DNA of 64,000 nt from Actinomyces graevenitzii C83. GTDB lineage: Bacteria; Actinomycetota; Actinomycetes; Actinomycetales; Actinomycetaceae. The stretch lies in NCBI RefSeq assembly GCF_000239695.1, contig NZ_JH470338.1, positions 124,001-188,000 on the forward strand, read 5' to 3'. A program made the translations under genes and the position numbers. Below, piece by piece: positions 27,330 through 36,928 of the stretch. The notes below the pieces were generated by a model. That model was not told the origin of the DNA and did no database searches. It saw nothing but the letters and a program-made list of their open reading frames with translations. How positions within the stretch are numbered: position 1 is the first letter of the stretch; the number at the start of each line of letters is the position of its first letter.

Positions 27330-28505
27330 TTAGTTCAACTTGTTCACTGCAGCAGTGATTTGCTCCACAGTTTGGCGCTCAATGGCGTGGCCAGTAGCCA
27401 TGTTCAGGCGGGCAAAGTGCTCGTAGCCATGACCACAGTCAGCCCCGTCGGTCAGGGCCACGCCGGCGTTTTCGCGCAGCCAAGTGGTGGGTGAGCCCTT
27501 AACGCCGCACTCTAGCAGGCTAGAGCAATCCACCCAGCCCAAGTAGGTTCCCTGCGGAACATCCATGTGTAGCCCCACCTTGGCCAGCTCCTGGCTAACT
27601 AGCTGCGCATTTTCATGCACGTAGCTAGAAACTTCGCGCACCCAATACTGTGCCTGGGTGAAAGCCGCCGTAGCCGCACGCACACCCAAAGGACCAGCGT
27701 GGTGGGCGACGTCGTCGGCAATAGGACGCCAAGCCTGACGCACCTTGCCATCCAAAATCAGCTGCGCCGCACCCAAAGCCGGCACATTCCAGCCTTTAGA
27801 GGCCGAAGTGGCGGTCCAGGTCAGATCCGGATCAGCCGCCGCCCGCAGCGGGTAGGGGTGGTGCTTGGCCTCAGAGGAGAGCAGTAGGGGAGCGTGAATC
27901 TCGTCATTAAAGACGGGCACGCCATACTTAGCGGAAAGCTCCGCTACCTTATCTAACTCAGCCTCGGTAAGCACACGCCCCACCGGGTTCCAGGGGTTGC
28001 ACAAAATAAACAGGCTGGCCCCACGCGACATAGCCGCTTCAATACCCTCAAAATCTAGCTGCCAGGTGCCCTCGGCATAAATGCTAGGCACCTGCACGGC
28101 CTGAAAACCGCAGGCCGGAATGGTTTTAAGGAAGGTCATATAGGCCGGGGTGGGCACAATAACCGGCTTAGATTTGTCGCAGAAATCAGTCAAAATCCGG
28201 CGCAGCGCCATGATCACGTCATGGACCACAAAAATCTTGTCCGGATCCAAATCCCAGCCATAGTTACGACGCGAATAGGCGGCCAAAGCCCGCTCGCATT
28301 CAGTCAGCAGGCCATCTGGCATGTAACCTAGCTCGCCTACATCAACGGCCTGCTTAATGGCCTCGGCCACTTCAGGGGCAATACCTAAATCCATTTCGGC
28401 CACCCAGGCACCAATCGTGCCGGGCCAGCGCGTCCATTTCAAAGAGCCGCGCTCACGCATTTGCTGCGCGGTTAACGAATCCCAAGCCTGTGTAATAGTG
28501 CTCAT
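27330..28505 (-). CDS. MalY/PatB-family PLP aminotransferase (putative cystathionine beta-lyase)
   Basis: Fold-type I PLP enzyme, 391 residues. Motifs include the N-terminal LKWTRWPGTIGAWVAEMD, CNPWNPVGRVLTEAEL, the Asp of FNDEIHAPL, and the PLP Lys in SASKGWNVPALGAAQ. The MalY/PatB group typically has C-S beta-lyase activity. It is transcribed divergently from gltX, 61 bp away, and interrupts an otherwise conserved FAH-gltX neighbourhood. Confidence 0.88.
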   Translation of the reverse strand: MSTITQAWDSLTAQQMRERGSLKWTRWPGTIGAWVAEMDLGIAPEVAEAIKQAVDVGELGYMPDGLLTECERALAAYSRRNYGWDLDPDKIFVVHDVIMALRRILTDFCDKSKPVIVPTPAYMTFLKTIPACGFQAVQVPSIYAEGTWQLDFEGIEAAMSRGASLFILCNPWNPVGRVLTEAELDKVAELSAKYGVPVFNDEIHAPLLLSSEAKHHPYPLRAAADPDLTWTATSASKGWNVPALGAAQLILDGKVRQAWRPIADDVAHHAGPLGVRAATAAFTQAQYWVREVSSYVHENAQLVSQELAKVGLHMDVPQGTYLGWVDCSSLLECGVKGSPTTWLRENAGVALTDGADCGHGYEHFARLNMATGHAIERQTVEQITAAVNKLN

Positions 28506-28566
28506 AAGCTAACTGTACGCCCCAACCTAAGTGGGGCAAGGCCGGCGGCGGTAGGCTTAAGACATT

Positions 28567-30141
28567 ATGAGTGAGCTAACCCAGGCATCAGCCGCCCACG
28601 CCCTGCCCACCGGCAGTGATATTCGCGTACGTTTTTGTCCTTCTCCCACCGGTACCCCCCACGTCGGTATGGTGCGTACCTGTCTATTTAACTGGGCTTA
28701 TGCCCGTCACGTAGGTGGCACCTTCGTTTTCCGTATCGAAGACACCGACGCCGCCCGTGACTCTGAAGAATCCTTTGACGCCATCCTAGACTCGCTGCGC
28801 TGGCTGCACCTGGACTGGGATGAGGGCGTTGGCAAGGGTGGCCCACACGAGCCCTACCGCCAGTCCCAGCGCATGGACCTGTACAAGCAGGTGGCCAAGG
28901 AGCTGCTAGAAGCCGGCTACCTATACGAGTCCTACTCCACCCCTGAAGAGGTTGAAGCCCGCCACCGCGCCAAGGGTGAAGACCCCAAACTGGGTTATGA
29001 CGGCTTTGACCGCAACCTCAGCGCCGAGCAGATTGAGGCCTACCGCGCCCAAGGGCGCCAGCCGGTGCTACGCGTGCGTATGCCTGATGAAGACATCACC
29101 TTCACTGACCTGGTGCGCGGCGAGATCACCTTCAAGGCCGGCTCCGTGCCCGACTATGTAGTGGTGCGCGCCAACGGTGACCCGCTATACACCCTGGTGA
29201 ACCCGGTTGACGACGCCGAAATGGGGATCACCCACGTGCTGCGCGGCGAGGACCTACTATCCTCCACCCCCCGCCAGATTGTGCTCTACCAGGCCCTAAT
29301 CGCCATTGGCCGAGCCCAGTTCATCCCCGCCTTTGGGCACCTGCCCTACGTAATGGGTGAGGGCAACAAGAAGCTATCCAAGCGTGACCCTTCCTCTAAC
29401 CTGCTGCTACACCGTCGAAACGGCATGATCCCTGAGGGTCTGCTCAACTACCTGGCTCTACTGGGTTGGTCGCTGAGCAAGGATGAGGACATCTTCACCC
29501 CCGAGCAGCTGGTGGCCGCCTTCGACATTCACGACGTCAACCCCAACCCGGCCCGTTTTGACCCCAAGAAGTGCGTGGCTATTAACGCCGAGCACGTGCG
29601 CCGCCTAGAAGGCGAGGACTTCCGCAACCGCCTGGTGCCTTACCTCTACGACCTCTACGCTCCGGCCGAGGAGGCTCACGCCCTGGTTAGCGCCCCCGAA
29701 TTTGGCCAGCTAACCGCTCGTGAGCAGGAGATTTTAACTGCCGCCGCGCCGCTGATTCAGACCCGCGTGCAGCTTCTAGGGGAGGCTCGCGGCATGTTGG
29801 GCTTCTTCTTTACCGACGCCGCCGCCTTGGACTACGACGAAAAGTCTTTCGCCAAGCTGGTAAAGAACCCTGAGACCGTAGCCGCCAACCAGCAGGTATT
29901 GCAGGCCGCCGACCAGGCGCTGCGTTCCCTAGAGCAGTGGAACCACGACGCCCTACAGCAGGCGCTGCGTCAGGCTCTAGTTGAAGGCCTGGGCCTCAAG
30001 CCGCGCGTGGCCTTTGGGGCGCTGCGCGTAGCCGTGACTGGCCGTCAGGTTTCCCCGCCGCTATTTGAGTCCATGGAAATCCTGGGTAAGGAGCTAACCA
30101 TGGCCCGAATCGAAGCACTTTTGGCTGCAATTTCAAAGTAA
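28567..30141 (+). CDS. gltX: Glutamyl-tRNA synthetase
   Basis: Class I synthetase, 524 residues, with HIGH-like PTGTPHVGM near residue 25 and KMSKS-like KLSKRDPS near 275. It charges tRNA-Glu and, in organisms using GatCAB, also tRNA-Gln. The downstream genes are exactly one tRNA-Gln and two tRNA-Glu. No zinc-binding cysteine motif is seen. Confidence 0.96.
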   Translation: MSELTQASAAHALPTGSDIRVRFCPSPTGTPHVGMVRTCLFNWAYARHVGGTFVFRIEDTDAARDSEESFDAILDSLRWLHLDWDEGVGKGGPHEPYRQSQRMDLYKQVAKELLEAGYLYESYSTPEEVEARHRAKGEDPKLGYDGFDRNLSAEQIEAYRAQGRQPVLRVRMPDEDITFTDLVRGEITFKAGSVPDYVVVRANGDPLYTLVNPVDDAEMGITHVLRGEDLLSSTPRQIVLYQALIAIGRAQFIPAFGHLPYVMGEGNKKLSKRDPSSNLLLHRRNGMIPEGLLNYLALLGWSLSKDEDIFTPEQLVAAFDIHDVNPNPARFDPKKCVAINAEHVRRLEGEDFRNRLVPYLYDLYAPAEEAHALVSAPEFGQLTAREQEILTAAAPLIQTRVQLLGEARGMLGFFFTDAAALDYDEKSFAKLVKNPETVAANQQVLQAADQALRSLEQWNHDALQQALRQALVEGLGLKPRVAFGALRVAVTGRQVSPPLFESMEILGKELTMARIEALLAAISK

Positions 30142-30264
30142 AACCCAAATGTGCCCAGGGTCACGCTAAAAAAATTTGGCAAGCGGGGCAAAGATCCGAT
30201 AGATTCTTACCCGTTGCGCCGCCGGGGCGAGCCCAAAAAGCTTGCAGCCGCAGCGTGATCCCCT

Positions 30265-30336
30265 TGGGGTATGGTGTAATTGGCAACACAGCTGATTCTG
30301 GTTCAGCCATTCTAGGTTCGAGTCCTGGTACCCCAG
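30265..30336 (+). tRNA. tRNA-Gln(CUG)
   Basis: Acceptor TGGGGTA pairs with TACCCCA; loop TTCTGGT has anticodon CTG; T-arm GTTCGAGTC. CCA is encoded (30337-30339). Confidence 0.95.
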
Positions 30337-30368
30337 CCACTTACTGGTTAAACCAAAAAGTGAATAAG

Positions 30369-30441
30369 GCCCCCATCGTCTAGCGGCCTAGGACATCGCC
30401 CTCTCACGGCGGTAACACCGGTTCAAATCCGGTTGGGGGTA
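30369..30441 (+). tRNA. tRNA-Glu(CUC), copy 1
   Basis: Acceptor GCCCCCA pairs with TGGGGGT; loop CTCTCAC has anticodon CTC; T-arm GTTCAAATC. CCA is not encoded. Confidence 0.95.
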
Positions 30442-30489
30442 CGGATACGCTCCATAAGGGCGTAGACACTGTTCCGCAAGGAACAAAAG

Positions 30490-30562
30490 GCCCCCATCGT
30501 CTAGCGGCCTAGGACATCGCCCTCTCACGGCGGTAACACCGGTTCAAATCCGGTTGGGGGTA
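30490..30562 (+). tRNA. tRNA-Glu(CUC), copy 2
   Basis: Identical in its 73-nt body to copy 1 and followed by encoded CCA (30563-30565). One copy has CCA and the other does not, as in the tRNA-Lys pair of this window. Confidence 0.95.
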
Positions 30563-30569
30563 CCACGAG

Positions 30570-30593
30570 CCCGGGTTCTGCCCGGGTTTTTTT
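30570..30593 (+). terminator. Terminator after the tRNA-Gln/Glu cluster
   Basis: A CCCGGG stem (30570-30575 with 30581-30586) and a short loop are followed directly by seven Ts: a classical intrinsic terminator for the tRNA transcript. Confidence 0.93.
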
Positions 30594-30645
30594 GTAGTTA
30601 AGCGGCATCTACTAACGCCGGTTCCTGAAGTTTAGGATGGTTTAC

Positions 30646-32331
30646 GTGACCACTTTTGAAACGCTAAAGCCCCCCGCACCCGCTAACCCCGCCGCCCTAC
30701 GCGTTTACCCCCTAGGTGGTCTAGGGGAGGTTGGCCGTAACATGACTGTCTTTGAAACCCAAGGACAGCTTTTAATCGTTGACTGCGGCGTACTCTTTCC
30801 TGAAGAAGACCAGCCCGGCGTGGACCTAATCCTGCCTGACTTTGGCCCCATCGCCGACCGTCTCGACGACGTCCAGGCCCTAGTGCTCACCCACGGTCAC
30901 GAAGACCACATCGGGGCCGTACCCTACCTACTAAAGCTACGCCCCGACATTGAACTAATCGGCAGCGAGCTAACCCTAGCTTTCGTAGAAGCCAAGCTAA
31001 AAGAATTTCGTATCAACCCCAAGCTGCGCGTAGTAACCGAACACGAGCGCGTCCGCTACGGCGCCTTCGACATGGAATTTGTGGCCGTAAACCACTCCAT
31101 CCCCGACGCCATGGCCGCCTTCATCCGCACCAAAGCCGGCACCGCCCTAATCACCGGCGACTTCAAAATGGACTCCCTACCCATCGACGGGCGCATCACC
31201 GACCTACGCTCCTTCGCCCGCTTTGGCGAAGAAGGCGTAGACCTATTCTGTGTAGACTCCACCAACGCAGAAGTGCCCGGCATGGTGGCTCACGAACGCG
31301 AAATCGGTCCGGTACTAAACCGCGTCTTTGACGAATCCCAAGGCCAAATCGTGGTGGCCTCCTTCTCCTCCCACGTTCACCGCGTCCAGCAGGTACTTGA
31401 CGCCGCCGCCTCACACGACCGTAAAGTCGCCTTCATTGGCCGCTCCATGGTGCGCAACATGAAAATCGCCGCCGAACTGGGCTATCTGGACGTGCCCGAA
31501 GGCGTAATCGTAGACCAGCGCGAAATCAACAACTACCTACCCAGCCAGCGCGTACTCATGGCCACCGGCTCCCAAGGTGAACCAATGGCCGCCCTTAGCC
31601 GCATGGCCCACCGTGAACACCGCTGGATCACCCTAGACCCCGAAGACACGGTTATCTTCGCCTCCTCACTAATCCCCGGCAACGAAAACTCTGTTTTCCG
31701 TGTAATCAACCAGATCATGCGCCTAGGCGCACGCGTAGTACACCAGGCCAACGCCCGCGTACACGTCTCTGGCCACGCCTCCAGCGAAGAACTGCTGCAC
31801 GTATACAACATCGTCCAGCCCCGCAACGTAATGCCTATCCACGGCGAAATCCGCCACATCGTGGCCAACGGTGCGCTCGCGGTAAAGACCGGGGTACCAG
31901 CCGACAACGTAATGCTGTGCGAGGACGGCGACGTCGTCGACCTCTATGAAGGAAAAGCCCAGGTAGTGGGCTCCTACCCGTGCGACTACGTGTACGTAGA
32001 TGGCTCCAGTGTGGGCGAAATTGACGAAGACGAGCTAGCCGGGCGCCGCGTACTGGCTGAAGAAGGCTTTGTCTCAGTTTTTGCGGTCGTAGAGACCACA
32101 ACCGGTACTATTCTGGCTGGACCACACATTCAGGCCCGAGGCGTAGCGGAAGACGACTCTGTATTTGACGAAGTTCTTCCTGACGTCACCGACGCGCTAG
32201 GTGACGCCCTCGACCGTGGCGTTAGCGACACCCACGCTCTACAGCAGGCTATGCGCCGTGCTTTAGGACGTTGGGTAGCTCGTAAGCTGCGTCGTCGTCC
32301 TATGATCGTGCCTGTAGTAATTAAAGCTTAA
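30646..32331 (+). CDS. rnj: Ribonuclease J
   Basis: Endo- and 5'-exoribonuclease of the metallo-beta-lactamase/beta-CASP class, about 560 residues. The N-terminus has YPLGGLGEVGRNM, the metal motif LTHGHEDHIGAVPYL near residue 80, TGDFKMD near 165 and VHVSGHAS in the beta-CASP part. GTG 30646 lies 8 nt after AGGA; ATG 30637, which overlaps the AGGA, is the alternative. CTA codons are very frequent here. lysX follows after 15 bases, so they are probably cotranscribed. Confidence 0.94.
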   Translation: MTTFETLKPPAPANPAALRVYPLGGLGEVGRNMTVFETQGQLLIVDCGVLFPEEDQPGVDLILPDFGPIADRLDDVQALVLTHGHEDHIGAVPYLLKLRPDIELIGSELTLAFVEAKLKEFRINPKLRVVTEHERVRYGAFDMEFVAVNHSIPDAMAAFIRTKAGTALITGDFKMDSLPIDGRITDLRSFARFGEEGVDLFCVDSTNAEVPGMVAHEREIGPVLNRVFDESQGQIVVASFSSHVHRVQQVLDAAASHDRKVAFIGRSMVRNMKIAAELGYLDVPEGVIVDQREINNYLPSQRVLMATGSQGEPMAALSRMAHREHRWITLDPEDTVIFASSLIPGNENSVFRVINQIMRLGARVVHQANARVHVSGHASSEELLHVYNIVQPRNVMPIHGEIRHIVANGALAVKTGVPADNVMLCEDGDVVDLYEGKAQVVGSYPCDYVYVDGSSVGEIDEDELAGRRVLAEEGFVSVFAVVETTTGTILAGPHIQARGVAEDDSVFDEVLPDVTDALGDALDRGVSDTHALQQAMRRALGRWVARKLRRRPMIVPVVIKA

Positions 32332-32346
32332 ATAGGAAATTCACTA

Positions 32347-35300
32347 GTGACTGAACCCAAGAGCACCACTGTCCCGGCTAAGCTGATATCTCCGCTGCGA
32401 CGTAGGGTAGGCGCAGATACCCGCAGATGGATCGACTCTATGCCGACCATCATGGCGCGGCTGTTGCAGATAGCTGCGGTGCTATCGCTACTTGGGGGAC
32501 TGGGGCTCAGGCGCTGGAATCTATACAAGCTGGTTGTTGAGCCTTTCTACTTTATTGGTATCCCGGTGGGTGCCTCCTTCCTGGGGGCGGTGCTGCTACT
32601 GATTTGGGCGGGGGCAGCTAGTAGGCGCAAACGCTTGGCGCTTAACCTGGCCCTGACCTTGCAGTTCCTGTTTTTAACAGTGGGCTCGCTGACGCTGGTA
32701 TACCAGCAGTTCCCAGATGACCTGGAAGAGCGCACCCATGTGACTGTCGCCCAGCAGGGTCCAGACTGGCTCATGCTGGCCTGGGTACTGGTGTGTATCC
32801 CGGTTATCGCGATTTTGTTGGCTTCGCGCCCAGCTTTCCCTGGGCGCATTGTGCGCGGCTCATGGTGGCGGGCGCTGCTGACCCTGGTGCTTGGTATGGC
32901 CGCCGTGATTGCCCTGGGAACGCTCCTGGTGGTGCCCGCACACAGTCCGGATGGTAACGAGTGGGCCATTCGTCACCGTATGCGCTGGGTAGCTTGGCGC
33001 ACCCTGGGCCCTGAACTTGGGGGCATTGGGGGTGTGCCTGCCTACCAGGGGCCAATGTGGCTGGGTACTTTGCTTTACCTGCTGGCCGCTTTGGTGGTGC
33101 TAATTAGCTTGACCGTGTTCTTGCGTTCAGCTAAGCGCACCCCGCGCGCCGGCGATGACCTGCGCGTGCGCGGTCTGCTGCTGGATTGGGAGGAAGACTC
33201 CCTGGGTTACTTCGCTACCCGCCGTGACCGCCTGGCCGTATTTTCTCCCGACGGTAAGGCTGCAGTTTCCTTTGGCCTATCTACCGGTGTGGCCATGGCC
33301 GCCGGTGATCCGCTAGGTGACCCGGCCAGTTGGGATGACGCCATTAGTGCCTGGCTGGATGAATGCGGCGACTACGGCTGGGTGCCGGCAGTTATCTCCG
33401 CCGGTGAAAAAGGCGCGCGCGCCTATAAAAACTTTGGTTTCACCGTGCGCCGCATGGGGGATGAGTCCATTATTGAGGCCGCCAGCTTCTCGCTGCGGGG
33501 CCTGCCGCAGGTGGCTAAAGCGGTGCGCCGCGTGCGTGCCAGTGGTGCCCGCGTGGAAATTAGGCGCCTAGGTGACATTCCTCATGAGGAGCGCCGTCAG
33601 CTGCGCGATTTGGCTAATGCTTGGCGTAACGGGGAAGAGCGCGGCTTCTCTATGGCACTAGATCGCACTCTCGACGACGTCGACGAGCGTGAGCTGGTGG
33701 TTACGGTCCATGACCAAGACGACAAGACCGTGGCGCTACTGGCGTTTTGCCCCTGGGGTAAGCGCGGGGTGTCCCTGGATGTGATGCGCCGCAGCCCCAA
33801 GGCCCCCAATGGGGTAAATGAAGCCATGGTGGCGGCCCTGCTAACCGACGGCGAACGTTACGGGGTGGACCGGGTTTCGCTGAACTTCGCTATGTTCCGT
33901 TCCGTGTTTGTAGACGGCATGGCGGTGGACGCCTCCTGGGCCGCTAAAACTATGGCTCGGATCATGCGCTTTGCCTCGCACTTTTGGCAGCTGGAGCAGC
34001 TGTATGAATCCAACGCCAAATACAACCCCAGCTGGTACCCGCGTTACATGTGTTACGCCGACGGCACCCAAGCCGCCCGCGTACTGCTGGCAGCTGGCCG
34101 CCTAGAGGGTTTCATCCCTAACTTTGAGCGTTTTGGCCGCGCCCACGTAGATAACAGCGCCATTATGGGCAGCGAATATGCGGCTTTGGTGGCCCAGCAG
34201 GTTGAACGCCACATTCAAGCGCAAATCCCCACCCGGCGTCTGTCGGCTGAAGAGCGTGAACGCGCGGTGGCCCTAGAGCGCACCCTGGACGCCAAAATTG
34301 ACCCCTATCCCACCGGGGTTAAACACGGTATGCCCCCGGCCCACGCCCTGGTGCAGCCGGTGTTCCGCCAGTTGGCGGCGGGTGAAGAATCCATTGTGCA
34401 GCTGCGCGTTGAGGGCCGCGTGGGCCTAGAGCGCGACCATGGTGGGCTTATCTTCGTTGACCTGGTAGAGGGCTACAAGCACATCCAGCTACTCTTTGAC
34501 GCCTCAGAAAATGGCGCCCATCTGGAAATGTGGCGTTCACTGATTAACCGTGGCGACATTGTGGTGGTTTCCGGCTTGGCTATGCGCACGCGCACCGGGG
34601 AACCCTCAATCCTGGTGCAGGGCTGGCAGCTGCTGGCTAAAGCCCTAACTGCCTTGCCGCGCGCCCGGCGCGGTGGGCACGGCAAGATCACCATCCCGCT
34701 GGGGGCTAACGCCACCCGTACCCAGCAGCTACTGGCTGACGCTAATGCCATTGAGCTGATTGCACAGCGCTCAGCCATTGTTACTTCCATCCGCCACACC
34801 CTGGGCGAGCAGGGCTATGTGGAGGTAGAAACCCCAATCTTGCAGCCGGTGCATGGCGGGGCTAACGCCCGCCCGTTCATCACCCGCATGAACGCCTACT
34901 CCACTGATGTTTATCTGCGTATCGCCCCGGAGTTGTTCCTCAAGCGTCTGGCTGTGGCCGGCATGGGGGCCATCTTCGAAATTGGCCGCTCTTTCCGTAA
35001 CGAGGGCGTGGACGCCACCCACAACCCTGAGTTCACCTCACTTGAGGCTTATGTGGCCCACGGCGACTACAACACCATGCGCCTGCTAACCCAGCGTATT
35101 TTCCAGGAAGCTGCCATTAAGGTACACGGCGCCCCAGTGGTGCTGCGTGCGGTGGGCACACCCGGAACTGAAGGGTTACCGGTGCATTCAACCCGCTCGG
35201 GGGTTGATTATGTGGCCGTGGATATTTCCGGTGACTGGCCGGTGGTGAGTGTGCATGAAGCTATTTCCAAGGCCCTGGGCCAGGAAGTAACCGTGGACAC

Positions 35301-35778
35301 CCCGCTAGAACGTTTGCTGGAACTAGCTGAAGCCAACGACATTGAGGTGCCGGTGGCAGCTGGCAGCGGTGACGTGATTGGCGCTCTCTACGATGAGCTA
35401 GTTGAGGCCACCACCACCAAGCCCACTTTCTACATTGATTTCCCAGTGGAAACCAGCCCGCTAACCCGCCAAAACCGCCACGATCCGCGCCTAGCTGAGC
35501 GCTGGGACCTGGTGGCTTGGGGCATGGAGCTGGGCACGGCCTACACTGAGCTAACTGACCCCGGTGAGCAGCGTAAGCGTTTCACCGCCCAATCTTTGCG
35601 CGCCGCCGCCGGTGACCCGGAAGCGATGAGTTTAGATGAAGACTTCCTACGCACCTTGGAATTGGGTCTTGTTCCCACCGGTGGTTTGGGCCTGGGAGTC
35701 GATCGTGCAGTGATGTTGATCACCGGCGCGACTTCTATCCGCGATGTTATCGCCTTCCCCTACGCTCGCCCACGCTAA
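32347..35778 (+). CDS. lysX: Bifunctional lysyl-phosphatidylglycerol synthase / lysyl-tRNA synthetase
   Basis: A 1143-residue fusion typical of actinobacteria. Residues 1-270 hold several membrane helices, about 280-600 form the lysyl transferase (MprF-like) domain, and about 680-770 an OB-fold tRNA-binding domain. The rest is a class II lysyl-tRNA synthetase core with EIGRSFRNEGVDATHNPEFTS-type motif 2 and GLGLGVDRAVML motif 3. The enzyme adds lysine to phosphatidylglycerol at the membrane and lowers sensitivity to cationic peptides. The GTG start at 32347 is 15 nt after the RNase J stop. A separate housekeeping lysS is expected elsewhere. Confidence 0.93.
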   Translation: MTEPKSTTVPAKLISPLRRRVGADTRRWIDSMPTIMARLLQIAAVLSLLGGLGLRRWNLYKLVVEPFYFIGIPVGASFLGAVLLLIWAGAASRRKRLALNLALTLQFLFLTVGSLTLVYQQFPDDLEERTHVTVAQQGPDWLMLAWVLVCIPVIAILLASRPAFPGRIVRGSWWRALLTLVLGMAAVIALGTLLVVPAHSPDGNEWAIRHRMRWVAWRTLGPELGGIGGVPAYQGPMWLGTLLYLLAALVVLISLTVFLRSAKRTPRAGDDLRVRGLLLDWEEDSLGYFATRRDRLAVFSPDGKAAVSFGLSTGVAMAAGDPLGDPASWDDAISAWLDECGDYGWVPAVISAGEKGARAYKNFGFTVRRMGDESIIEAASFSLRGLPQVAKAVRRVRASGARVEIRRLGDIPHEERRQLRDLANAWRNGEERGFSMALDRTLDDVDERELVVTVHDQDDKTVALLAFCPWGKRGVSLDVMRRSPKAPNGVNEAMVAALLTDGERYGVDRVSLNFAMFRSVFVDGMAVDASWAAKTMARIMRFASHFWQLEQLYESNAKYNPSWYPRYMCYADGTQAARVLLAAGRLEGFIPNFERFGRAHVDNSAIMGSEYAALVAQQVERHIQAQIPTRRLSAEERERAVALERTLDAKIDPYPTGVKHGMPPAHALVQPVFRQLAAGEESIVQLRVEGRVGLERDHGGLIFVDLVEGYKHIQLLFDASENGAHLEMWRSLINRGDIVVVSGLAMRTRTGEPSILVQGWQLLAKALTALPRARRGGHGKITIPLGANATRTQQLLADANAIELIAQRSAIVTSIRHTLGEQGYVEVETPILQPVHGGANARPFITRMNAYSTDVYLRIAPELFLKRLAVAGMGAIFEIGRSFRNEGVDATHNPEFTSLEAYVAHGDYNTMRLLTQRIFQEAAIKVHGAPVVLRAVGTPGTEGLPVHSTRSGVDYVAVDISGDWPVVSVHEAISKALGQEVTVDTPLERLLELAEANDIEVPVAAGSGDVIGALYDELVEATTTKPTFYIDFPVETSPLTRQNRHDPRLAERWDLVAWGMELGTAYTELTDPGEQRKRFTAQSLRAAAGDPEAMSLDEDFLRTLELGLVPTGGLGLGVDRAVMLITGATSIRDVIAFPYARPR

Positions 35779-35790
35779 AAGCTGTCAAGC

Positions 35791-35817
35791 CCCTAAAATC
35801 GTGAGGTTTAGGGTTTT
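35791..35817 (+). terminator. Small terminator after lysX
   Basis: A 7-bp stem (35791-35797 with 35807-35813) is followed by TTTT, about 12 nt after the lysX stop. Confidence 0.6.
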
Positions 35818-35857
35818 ACAATCAATTTGCCCCTGCCCTAAGTGTTGAAGAGAGACT

Positions 35858-36823
35858 ATGAGCCAAACCGCACTTCCCCAGCGCCCTAACTGCCTGGTAT
35901 CTACCGGATCAATTCTGATTGACCTACCTTTGAAAGTTGCTCGCTTTCCCAAGGCCGGTAGTGCGGTTACTGCACTCTCAAATGGCACCAAGGTGGGTGG
36001 TGGCTACACCATCGCCCGCGCTACTGCCAGCCAGCAGGTTCCCGTGGCCCTGGCTTCAACCCTGGGTACCGGCCCCAACTCTGCACTAGTGCGTGCCTCC
36101 ATGCTGCGCGACGGCGTCGAGAATGTAGTTCAGGAGCTGGTAGGTGACATCGGCACCTGCACCACCCTGATCGAACCCGGAGGCCAACGCACCTTCATCA
36201 CCACTGAAGGGGTTGAAAGCGAGCCCCAGCTTGAGGATCTAGAAAATCTTAAGCTGGTGCCGGGAGATTACGTACACGCCGCCGGCTATGACTTGGTTCA
36301 CCAGCGTACACGTGAAGGTATAAGTCAGTGGCTCTCTACCCTGCCTGCCGGGGTGCAGCTGGTGGTGGATTTTGGGCCGGCAGTGGTAGATATTTTGGAC
36401 CGGATTTTGTTAAAAATAATGGCCCGCGCCGACATTATTACCGGCAACCGCCGAGAAATTGACCAGCTGCGCGCCCGCCTGGGGGGAGTGGAGCTAATGT
36501 ACCGGGCCGCCCCTAACGCAATGTTTGTGCGCCGCATCGGCAGCGCTGGCTGTGAACTGCTGCTACCCGATCACGGCCAACCCACGCTGGTGAGCGGTTA
36601 CCCCATGTCTGTTACAGATACCACTGGCGCCGGCGACACCCACACCGGGGTACTAATTGCCAGCCTGTTAAAGGGCTACTCGGTACTGCAAAGCGCCCGC
36701 CGCGCCAATGCGGCTGCCGCCCTAATGATCAGCCAACGCGAAGATAACCACGCCCCTAGCGCAGAAGATATTGACCAATTACTGCGTGAAGCAGGGGACA
36801 CTGAATCTTTAGCGGCTATTTAA
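35858..36823 (+). CDS. PfkB-family carbohydrate kinase
   Basis: Ribokinase-like kinase, 321 residues. It has an N-terminal GSILIDLPLKV strand and a VGGGYTIARA sugar-binding loop (the family usually has GG-x-G-x-N). The C-terminal DTTGAGDTHTGVL carries the catalytic Asp and anion hole. The substrate cannot be told from sequence. ATG 35858 has a GAAGAGAG-type site upstream. It stands alone between lysX and ftsK. Confidence 0.85.
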   Translation: MSQTALPQRPNCLVSTGSILIDLPLKVARFPKAGSAVTALSNGTKVGGGYTIARATASQQVPVALASTLGTGPNSALVRASMLRDGVENVVQELVGDIGTCTTLIEPGGQRTFITTEGVESEPQLEDLENLKLVPGDYVHAAGYDLVHQRTREGISQWLSTLPAGVQLVVDFGPAVVDILDRILLKIMARADIITGNRREIDQLRARLGGVELMYRAAPNAMFVRRIGSAGCELLLPDHGQPTLVSGYPMSVTDTTGAGDTHTGVLIASLLKGYSVLQSARRANAAAALMISQREDNHAPSAEDIDQLLREAGDTESLAAI

Positions 36824-36878
36824 AAAAATCTAGTTTTTAATACTGGGGTGTGTGTTTTACCCCTTGCATTTAGCTTTC

Positions 36879-36898
36879 GGCGTGCCTGTAAGCACGCC
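36879..36898 (+). terminator. Short hairpin upstream of ftsK
   Basis: A perfect 7-bp stem (36879-36885 with 36892-36898) with a 6-nt loop and no T-tract. It may end the kinase transcript. Confidence 0.4.
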
Positions 36899-36928
36899 TG
36901 AGCTTGCGTCTATTAACGTCTAACTATC